Below are positions 51,868 through 61,721 of a stretch of DNA of 64,000 bases, piece by piece. Below the pieces are notes generated by a model, which saw nothing but the letters and a program-made list of their open reading frames with translations, was not told where the DNA came from and did no database searches. This stretch comes from Siphonodentalium dalli (taxonomy: Eukaryota; Mollusca; Scaphopoda; Gadilida; Siphonodentaliidae). Position numbers and translations under genes: made by a program. Within the stretch, counting starts at the first letter, position 1. Each line of letters begins with the position of its first letter. Location: the NCBI GenBank assembly GCA_032622095.1, contig CP136062.1:201091959-201155958 (forward strand), in the 5' to 3' direction.

Positions 51868-54800
51868 GAGTTCTATTTATATTTATGGGAGGCCAAGTTG
51901 GTACCATACGCATGCCTATCTATCAGGTCCAGCACATCCTTCAAATTAATCGGAATCGTACCGAATATATAATTTCGAAGCCATTTTTTTCTGTCTCTCT
52001 TGTATTTGCAAGCGCCGCTCTGTTACTATATTTAGAAGTGACACTATGGGAGTCTCCGCCCACTAACACTTGTTTATTAACCCATACGGTTTCATTGGAC
52101 GGAAAATAATTTACGCAATCAATCAGATTACGGAATCCCGAGGACTTGGAAATGAGATAGCGATGTTATCCGTCAGACCTAATATTCAATGTTGTAATGA
52201 ATATTTAGGTATGAGTTTACTCAGACTGATATTATACGTGTTCTAACAAACTAAACTACGTCGTGTAGCATGTTTATGGTGAACATATTTGTTGTCAGTT
52301 TTGACCTGACTGACAAATTGCCATATTACTTACTTACAAGGGGTGGCGGTTGCTAGGGACGCACACACAATCTAAAAATGCACATATGACTGATATTATG
52401 GTAGCTTTAACAAACTAAACTACACCTAATAGCACTTTTGTGTTGAAAGCAATTAGAATATTTGTTTTTAGTGTTGAGATGGCTGAAAAAAATACCATAT
52501 AATTCTTACTTATATGAGTGGTACCTGTTGCCAGGGTCATACGCGAAATACAAACATGCACCTATGACTGATATTATGGTAGTATTAACGTTTTTATGGT
52601 GAAAACAATGGCTGAACAAAATACCATATAATTCTTACTTATATGAGTGGTAACTGTTGCCAGGGTCACACCCGAAATACAAACATGCACATGTGACTGA
52701 TATTATGGTAGTATTGACGTTTTTATGGTGAAAACAATTATAAATGTTGTTAGTGTGAGTCTAACCAGAATATGGGTACACTTATACGTTGTGGTCCATC
52801 AGTTTAGATATCGGGAATTCAAAGTGAGAGTTGAAAAGTTGTTGCTTATATTTAATATGAGGCATGGCCATAATAGTTATATAAGCCATAGACCCAGACA
52901 GCTAGTTATATAATGTAAGTCACGGACCAACTCTACTATATATGAAGAACATAGCTAGGGTCAGCCACCAATATGTTAGCCATGGCCCTAGCCTACAATA
53001 GTTATGTTATGAACCCAGGCACATATATACTCACAGGACCCATGTCCATACATATAGGCTATGTACGTAGGATATGTATAGTCCATGAACCAGACCGCTT
53101 CATATAACCATACATGTATGATATCTATGATCATGACCATGACACTGTTACATGGTGCAAATAACCAAGTGCCCACAGATAGACCATGTACTAAGATACC
53201 GTAGACCAAGTCCGATGCACAATAGATTAGTGCACCATGGATTCAGGAACCTATATATGGTATGAACATATGAGACAGTTTTATGACGGACCAACCTATA
53301 TATAGATATTGGACCGATGCCACATAGACGAAAGTTAAGGATGGGGGCCCTTATAAATAGCCCATACACATATGGCACTGTAGGTTGGCCATGGACACAT
53401 ATCCATACGTGTAGGCCATGGACCAAGGCCGATATATGTATGCCATATTGAATTATACCCAGGCATAAGCAGGTGTCTGTCTATATGTAGGATATGGACC
53501 CACACATCGTACGTGATATATCTACACCATCCCAGGCAATTTTAAATAGTGTTAATACACAAGTGACTATAATGATGTATGCAGTGATACAGGTGCCTAT
53601 ATGTAGGACATGGACACATGTCCCTAAATAAAAGCTACGGCACCGGCGTTATCAATCATTTCATAGATTCACATATATGCTGGTAGGCCATGGACTGATC
53701 CACATATATAGGATCCACGTCTCTATACTATATGAATACCGTATATGTACGTCCGTTTTCAGCCACTCGACCAACGCCCCATAGCATGAAGGTCCCTATC
53801 GATTGGTCGTGTGCACCACCATAGCTTGACTGTGGACCCAGGCGCATATAGGTAGGAAATTGAGACGGGCCACTATGGACAGCCCATGTATCCAGGCTGA
53901 TTTAGTTATGACTTTATTACAAGACATTTATATGTAAAACATGAACCCATCCCATGAATGTACATGTGCCATGACTCTCTAGGTTATAACCACAGCCACG
54001 CATACGCTATGGACCCATATGAACACCACATGTAGTGCAAATACACAAGTGTCTATATGTATGTACACATGACATGTACCCAGGCAAATCAATAGAACGA
54101 ACCCTAAATAGTATATCATCGGCCCAGGCCCCTTTCTATGACATGGACACAGTAGTTAAGACACGTCATTGGGTGCTGTTCCTTAGTAACTGTGGGTTGG
54201 TAATGGGCCCATGGCTGCCCATGTAAATGGGTATTGGTCACCGGTTCCAAAGGGTAGTTCATGGTATCTCAATCTGAAATATATAGGCCACGCTCATGTA
54301 CGAGCTCCTATAGACTTGCAAATGACTCATGACCATGTATTGACATATATGTAGTTATGGCATGGATATGAAAGAAACACAGTTAGTTCACACCGTATAG
54401 CAACTGGTATGCGGATGCTACCACACTGTGATAGAGTGTTCTGCATGGATGCCATTGTCAAATGTAGTGCAAATGTCGGATTCCATGGAGGGGGGTTCCG
54501 GTGGTATCGACATAAATGTGGGTCAATACTTTTACATGTCTCATCAAAATGTATTCCAAAAATCGAATCATGGAAGAAACAATAGTAAACTCCACACATG
54601 TATGTGATTCTGATAACACTAACTGAATAGTCTGTCAGTTTAAAGAAGATTTGGCAGTGGTAGGTGGTTACCTAGCAACAATGAAACCTCAATACCAATT
54701 TGCCACACGAGAATGCGTCAGTACACAACACAACAACCTTTAGTTATGCATTATTGTCAATATAAGCATAATATGGCATATTATGAAACAATTATATCAT

Positions 54801-56079
54801 GCAAATTTCCCAAAACTCATACCATATCATGAAACAGTTATATCAGTTAAATTACCAGAAACTCATACATATGGTATGCTTTCAAGTGTGGGTATGTCCA
54901 TAGCAACCACTACACACCCGTTAGGTAACGAATGCGGCAACTTTACTGCCATGTTCACTCTAACAACAATTATAATAATTGTTTTCAATATAAAAATGTT
55001 ACATGACGTAGTTTAGTTTGTTAAAACTACCATAACATCAGCCATATGTGCATTTTTCGATGTCTGGTATGTCCCTAGCCTAGCCATAAAATGATAATGA
55101 CGTAGTTTATATTAGTTTGTCAAAACTATCATAATATCAGTCAGCTCGGCATTTTTCGATTTCGGGTATGTCCCTAGCAACCGTTACCACCCCTGTAAGT
55201 AAGAACTATGGTAATTTTCCAGCCAGATCTACTCGAACAACAACTAATATTACTTTTACCATAAAAATGCTGCATGACGTAGGTTATATTGTTAAAACTG
55301 CCATAATATCAGTCATATTTGTATTTCTTCGATGTGGGATAGTTGCCTAGCAACCGTTGTCAAGGACGGACCTGTCGCGACGTCTATACATCTGAAAATG
55401 ATTAATAGTGTATAAGGAACCTATGTGCCAAGTTTCATAGTGTTATCACCATTTGTACAATTGTTACGTCAAACGCCAGGACTATTATGTGGTATTTTGC
55501 CTTTCAGATACTCAAAGCCATGGGGTACGTTTTAGGGGGTAGTGTTATGTTTCCGGCTATAAAATCTGAAAGATGGTGATGGTTCGATATATCTCATCAC
55601 TTTCTGTTCTGAACTAACCACTCTTCTAGTATAATGGTTCATATTTTAGCTCATTGTCGTCTGAATATCTTTACTCGCCCTCTTTTGTTCGGAAAATTTT
55701 GAATCACCATGCGATTTATATGCTCTCTTCGCCAATAAATGTCATCACAATTATGGAATATCGACTGTTAGTAAGCTCTAGCACCAATTACGCATATCTA
55801 TCGACACATGCTTCATGATGGACTGGTATGTGTGAAGATTGTGTCCATAAATTACCCTACATATGACTGCATTCGCATATGGTCTAATGGAATTTCGTCA
55901 GAAATTGCACCATTGCGAAAAATCATGATATCTTAAAAAGCTCAACTCGGATTCTAGGGGACTTTTGCCAAGTTGTTCATAAACATGTTCTTATTAATCC
56001 CTGAAAAATTCAGCTTTCCGGGATTTTTTGCACTAGTGAAACCTAATGTGCTTGGACTATGTTATATCTGATCATATTG

Positions 56080-57070
56080 ACGCTTTGACATTTACTATTG
56101 AGGCCTATACATGTTTTAACTGATAACTGTAATTATAGCTATGCAAAACATCTCTAATAACTCGGGATATATTTATAAAATACAGAACTGCGTAACTTCC
56201 CAAGTGAGACTGTTCGCAGATGACTGCCAACTATATATCGAAACATCACCTCACAAAACGACCACTAAATTCTACAAAAAGACCTACAGGAAATGACCGA
56301 GCTTGCCATGAAGAGCAGGCTGATATCTGGGGAACGCGCTTCGACTCCAAAACATGTAACATCATGAATATCAAGACCAAATAACAACATCTGAGACCCC
56401 ACCCTTGGAGACGATTTTCACCGACCATCTGACATGGTTAGCTCACATTGGGAAGAGAACGAATAAAGTAAACAGCGATCTAGTCTCCAAGAAAAGAATA
56501 TCGGGCATGCACCTGAAAAATGCAAAGACAAGCAACAGAGAGACAGAATCTCGATAATGGAACAATCGTATGGGACCCCCCCCCCCCCCCACCCTACGAA
56601 GAACATCGAAGAGATCATGTCATGAATCTGTACTCTGGCTAACAAGAGTCTAGATTCATGGCATGATCTAGACATCAACCATCTTGAGAGAAACAAATGC
56701 AGCGAATGAGCGCTAGGTTCACCAAAAACATCATTCGCCGAGGAGTATCAGTCAACACCATGCTAGAGGAACTCGATCTCCAACCTATAATAAGAACGAC
56801 GAAGATAACGGCGCCTCATCCAGTTCCACAAAATAGTTTAAAATGTGGTGCCAGCGCTAATTGAGAATGACTATATACCTGACACCAAAAATAAAACACA
56901 TACAATTGACGGACTGACATCCAACAGCGTGGACAAAGAATGCAGCAATGAACGAACGTTCGAGCAGCGGCGTACCGGCTGTGTTCAACCAAAGCATTCC
57001 TTTGGAATTGGAACAAATTGGAAGACCGGGTCGTGTGCAACCAATCGGAAGCCAGATTAAAAAAAAAAGC
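56080..57070 (+). pseudogene. Decayed LINE reverse-transcriptase C-terminal region
   Basis: GTGAGACTGTTCGCAGATGA at 56204 reads VRLFADDCQLY, the catalytic FADD motif of non-LTR reverse transcriptases. Downstream fragments in shifting frames follow the usual order for Jockey/CR1-like elements: WGTRFDSKTCNIMNI, then HIGRTNKVNSDLVSKKR, ARFTKNIIRRGVSVNTMLEE, and a tail with DYIPDTKNKTHTIDG. Stops, frameshifts and a C15 run (56576-56590) break it. No endonuclease domain or poly(A) tail was found. The relic starts immediately after the end of the long-TIR element. Confidence 0.8.
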
Positions 57071-58077
57071 TGACTCGATCGAGTTTCCCTATACACAAAT
57101 TCAAGAAGCGCAACTTTATTTAATTAGTTGCTTTCAACCCTCAAATGCGACTACATTGGATTTGGCTGGAAAGTTCAGAAGGTTATGGTCCCAACGTCTG
57201 GGATTTAATTTTATCCACCGAAAAATTCTAAACATTAGAATCCGTTATTAAAGGCCCACATAGGTTTCATGATATAGTAAGTTATAACTTTTGTTGGAAA
57301 GTTTCCAACTAATGGCCATTTAAGTCCGAAATGTTGACTTAGAGTTGGAAAATATTTCACTTTCAAATTTGGTATCGATAATTTGGCCATTTAAGTCCAA
57401 AATGTTGACTTAGAGTTGGAAAATATTTCACTTTCAATTTTGGTCTAAAGACATAAAATTTCACACTGAAAGCCGGTTGAAAATAAAATTATCAGAACAA
57501 TTTCAACCTCTTTTCGATTCGAAATTTCCAACTGATGCTGTGTGAGGAATAGAATTTCTAAATGAAAATTTTGACCGAAGTTACGAGACAGCCAACTCCT
57601 GTCCCTTAACCTCACCAACTGAGCAACTGGGGCACTGTATGCTAATACTTAGTATACGTATGTACGTTCTTCTAACTTAGTGTATATAAATGCGTGCATG
57701 GGTCGATACTCACGTTGTTTATGAGCTAAGAGAATAAACTAACTGACTTGAAGATACCCATGAGAATTATTTATCGACAATTTGCCTCAAGCAGTGGAAT
57801 CGCAACGAGTGACGTTTAATAGAGTTATCGCTCCCAGACCTACTTTTTAAAGAAACCACATTGCCTGCGAGCAGTCGCTGGTGTTCTGTCACGTCTGTGT
57901 TTCTACCAAGTGGCATTTGCATGTATGCCTATGTGTTATTTTCAGTAGTTTAGTGGTTGTTCGAAATGAGTAACAAGATGTGGCTCAATTTCGTCCAGAG
58001 ACATACAATATCTAAATCTCAAAATAAACGGACATGGCTCATTTGAGCATAAACACATTTGGGTAACTAAAACTAAT
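57071..58077. other. Intergenic sequence with a small direct duplication
   Basis: GGCCATTTAAGTCCGAAATG with TTGACTTAGAGTTGGAAAAT-type sequence occurs twice (about 57315 and 57384), a duplication of about 70 bp. Nothing else is recognised. Confidence 0.45.
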
Positions 58078-58081
58078 TTAA

Positions 58082-58433
58082 CCCTTTACCCAACAGAAGG
58101 TCCCTGTGCCAATGCATTCTCTTATATATGCGAGTCGACCATAGGTCGCCTCGCATATATAAGAGAATGCATTGGCTTAACACATTAAAAATTATAAAAT
58201 TGTTAAAGAATGTAAGAAAAAATGGTAAAAAGTGTTAAAAAAAGATTTTTTTTAGGCCAATGGTCGACTCGCATATATAAGAGAATGCATTGGCACAGGG
58301 CATAACTGTAACTATCACAATGTGGTCAAGGAGCCGATTCCAATGATATCCATATTTGTATGGTTCTATTGAGACAGACCGAAGATATTTTAGGCTGTTG
58401 AAGCTTTATTTGGCCGGTTTGTTGGGTAAAGGG
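58082..58433 (+). mobile_element. piggyBac-like MITE, copy 5, second hairpin arm deleted
   Basis: Perfect ends and TTAA on both sides (58078-58081, 58434-58437). The first hairpin is complete. The second has lost most of its left arm: the sequence jumps from 'ttaggccaatgg' to 'tcgactcgc'. Confidence 0.88.
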
Positions 58434-58543
58434 TTAAAGTTATCATCCGGAATCCAAAATAGTCGACAATGACAATATCTCCAGTAAAACGGGCGAACTT
58501 CTCCCATATTCCCAGGACAAAATGTGTATACATGATTTGTTAA

Positions 58544-59029
58544 AGGTACGGTTGGCCTTGGCGGTGGGTATCCTGTGAAAATATTTCCACCCGTCAAAAA
58601 CCGCCACAAACAGAAAGAACAACAAAATGTAGACAGACTTTGTCCGTATACAGATAAGAAATATCGCATAAACAGTATGTTATTGTCATATTTTTGACCA
58701 TTGTTATGTAAACAAAAGCATAAAAAGTTACTTTTCTGGTGTTTGTTTATATTATGATGGTAAACATAAAGAGCGTTCTTTGTGGGTGAATTCCTGATAT
58801 GGAACGAATAAAGAGCGTTTATGCCATTTGTGTGTGATTAGCCAGCAGCACTGTGCTGTCTTCTGTAAAACAATCAGGCTCTTGCTTAGGTAAAATATAG
58901 TAAATCTTTATGATAACATTCTGTTTACGCGATGGTCATGGTATATATGAACGAAACTGTATGCGTTTTAATGTTTACGGTGATTGGAACAAATATGAAT
59001 ATTTTCGACAACTAAGGCCTCACGTGCCT
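58544..59029 (+). mobile_element. Kolobok/T2-like MITE (AAGGYACG family), complete, copy 3
   Basis: TTAA (58540-58543) AGGTACGGTTGGCC at the left and GGCCTCACGTGCCT TTAA (59030-59033) at the right. It is internally collinear with 37019-37513. Confidence 0.85.
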
Positions 59030-59159
59030 TTAATAGGCACATTATATGGCGATAAATCCACGAAATATCGATATAAAAAGGCTTTATGAATCCCGAGAAA
59101 AAACATTGACAAATCATAGCAATTTCCAGCTGTTTCCAATTGTTCACGCAAACATGAGA

Positions 59160-59260
59160 CACGCGCTCTTTATTTTTACCATATCAGGAATAGACTAACA
59201 AGGAACGCTCTTTATTTTTACCATATCAGGAATAGACTAACAAGAAATGTTCCTCCTCGT
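59160..59260. repeat. 50-bp tandem duplication
   Basis: CGCTCTTTATTTTTACCATA with 'tcaggaatagactaacaag' appears twice in a row. Confidence 0.75.
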
Positions 59261-59320
59261 TCCATGATGAGGAAAAGTCGGGTCCCGATTGTTTTCTAAA
59301 TTATATGAGTCGAATATAAA

Positions 59321-60335
59321 GGATATCTAATGAGTCGCAATTCTATACGAAATGTATTAACTGGGTGCACTAAATTCCGAATTTAGTGGACGACGTTAAT
59401 AAATTTCGTATAGAATTGCGACGAATCTGAGATCCTTTTATCACATAATCACGTTTTAGCAACGAAAAACGATTTCGAAATGGCTGGTTTAAAAAAAATA
59501 TATATATTTATTTCCTTATCATAACCAAAGAGGAATAAAGACACCTTCAAGAAAAAATAAAGTTCCATTTTAAATGTGTCTTTTCATGTTGACGAAATTA
59601 TTCAACCACCCTTATCACCCATGTTTATCTCAGTCAACTCAAATTGAATATCATTCTAATTATTCTAATTAACATAATACTAAAGTTCCGACATTGACAT
59701 CGATATCATTGCGCTAGGCTCTTACGTCACTGCGCGTGCCGATATTATATTACACGTGTGTCTTACTAAAAAAATATGAGGCCGGGTTTAGGGACTATAC
59801 GTCTGTGATAAATATAGGATCTCTTAATGAGTCGCAATTCTATACGATATTTATTAACCGAGTGAACTAAATTCGATTCGAACCGAACTTTTATATATAT
59901 ATAGTGGACGAGGTTAATAACTTTTGTATTATAGAATTGCGACAAATTTGAGATCCTTTTTTATCACATAATCACATATTAGCAAGGAAAACCGATCTCG
60001 AAACAACTGGGGTTAGACAAATTTAAATTGATTTCCTTATCACAACCAAAGAGGAAGTAGACCCCTTCAAAACAATAGATAGTTCCATTTTAAATGTGTC
60101 TTTTCATGTTGACAAAATTGTTCAACCGCACTTATCACCCATGTTTATCTCACTGTCAACACTAAATAACCCAAACACAAATAATATATCATAATTATAT
60201 TCTAATGAACATAATAAAGTTCCGGAATTGACCTTGACATAATTGCGTTAAAGCTCTTACGTCACTGCGTGTGCCAACAATACACGTGTGTCTTCGTAAA
60301 AATATGAGGCCGGGTTTAGGGGCTAATTATGTGAT
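59321..60335. repeat. Segmental tandem duplication (about 490 bp x 2) with hairpin heads
   Basis: Units start near 59325 and 59826 with 'gagtcgcaattctatacga', contain an inverted arm pair ('ctaaattc' against 'gaatttagtggacgacgttaataaa'), 'gagatcctttt...atcacataatcac', 'ttccattttaaatgtgtctt' and 'ttacgtcactgcg', and end 'atgaggccgggtttagg'. An older relative is at 14210-14580. Confidence 0.75.
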
Positions 60336-60439
60336 AAATTATCTTATCTAACTTTGGGCTTCCAACGAGTTATGTCCCTTTACGCCAGCTAGAGAAAAAA
60401 GCTATAGTTGATTTTGTATTTTAGAGGGGGGAAAAACAA

Positions 60440-61640
60440 AGTACTATTATTCACCAAACAAAGTTTTACCGCGAATCTGTTTCAATGACGGGGTGCTTGA
60501 ATTTCAAAATACGCGCACACACCTGGAGTGGAGTTCCAATGTAATTTCTCGTGGGATACACACCCATGCAGGCGCTATGTATAAGAAACCCGCATCACGA
60601 ATTTCCCAATTAAGGAAACTTAAATTCCCATTGTCTAGGAACTCATTGTATTATTTATATTTATCTTTCATCAGACCACTGCGTGAATACGCAAGTCCTG
60701 TCTGCAATTGATGGTGCGCCACCTAATATTGCTTTCAAAGCTTGACGATATACAATACAAGAAAACCAATATCAGAAATGGTAACGCGCTCAAAATCATA
60801 TATTATATATACCCATGATTGTAATTATAGAATATAAAATATAGTGGTTTCACGAATGACCAACTCATAATTCCGTTAAAACAACTAATCCTTCAAATGA
60901 TTACAACAACAATTTATACGGCTTATCACCAGAATTCCCAACTACATCTTTTACCGGAATCGGCCTCCGGCTCGCAGTTCGACTTTTAATCCGTCCCAAA
61001 AATTCCCATTTCTATAAATAAAACGCCCATGGCCCATGTATACCAAGAATCAGCGAAAGCGGAGCGCGAAATGATTCCGCTATAGAATTGTCTCTGGTTG
61101 TACCCGCGCTCCACATCTAACGAACGCGTTCTTAACGAATTGCGTTGGCAAACACTAGTACTTCACGATGCCCCAAAGTATCTCATTAATCTGCTCCTTA
61201 AAATAGTCGAGCGTAAGCATGATCTCAGATATAGCTCAAACTTTGTAATTTTTCGTGCATGCCCAACTTTCAGAAAAACTTTCCCGTCTTCTGTATTGTA
61301 ATGGAACAACATTATAGACGTTGCAGTGCGATCTAAGTCGGCTACCCCCCCCCACCCGGTGTGGATGTATAGTGATTTGAACTGGGATAAATTGAGAAAT
61401 CATATATTCCCTGCATGTGGCTACGGCACTGCAGATGCGCACCACCTTTTATTCGCATGCCCCTAAACTATACGACGAGCATCGCTCCGAACTCTTTAAT
61501 AAACTGTCCCAAGTTTAGAGGTATAACTCTGAATCACTTAATACTTGGTAAGGTTAGTCTATGTGACGAAGACAACGAACTCATGTTTCAGGCCGTCCAA
61601 AGCGTTATCCATAAGACAAATCCTTTATAGACCCTCATTC
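60440..61640 (+). pseudogene. Second decayed LINE reverse-transcriptase tail
   Basis: The frame at 60493-60711 has ISQLRKLKFPLSRNSLYYLY and SFIRPLREYASPV, the typical 'IRPxLEYASPVW' thumb-proximal segment of non-LTR elements. At 61098 onward NERVLNELRWQTLVL, KYLINLLLKIVERKHDLRYS and TFRKTFPSSV follow. A terminal DAHHLLFACP-like zinc region at about 61432 and FQAVQSVIHKT at about 61590 complete the usual 3' order. The reading frame is broken several times. No downstream poly(A) or tandem tail is visible; the minisatellite begins shortly after. Confidence 0.8.
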
Positions 61641-61721
61641 TTGAAATCCGTATTCATTCGTTTTGATACTGGTGGTTTTTATTTCATATCATCTTGTCTC
61701 TCATGTAACGCCGCGACGTCA

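Larger units (their letters stand above)
51421..52228. mobile_element. 808-bp TIR element with 9-bp duplication, nested in the long-TIR element
   Basis: The ends CAGTCTGGGTGAAC and GTTTACTCAGACTG are inverted with two mismatches. ATATTATAC occurs at 51412-51420 and again at 52229-52237. Copy 1 of the host element keeps the uninterrupted site (GACTGATATTATATGTGTTC near 2045-2065). A 9-bp duplication suggests a Mutator- or Merlin-like element; a hAT origin with a one-base border error is possible. It carries a perfect CRE palindrome TGACGTCA at 51512-51519 and a cysteine-rich coding remnant. Confidence 0.85.
51270..56045. mobile_element. 4.5-kb long-TIR (foldback-like) element, copy 2, 5'-truncated
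   Basis: From 'aagcatgaaacttggcacatatg' onward it parallels copy 1 (from about 1919) to the outer right terminus CCTAATGTGCTTGGAC. The two are highly similar, with scattered small indels. It lacks the outer left terminus, which is replaced by the inverted arm at 51060-51270, and it carries an 808-bp insertion at 51421-52228. Both copies have the same orientation and flank the CCNDBP1 locus. Confidence 0.85.
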
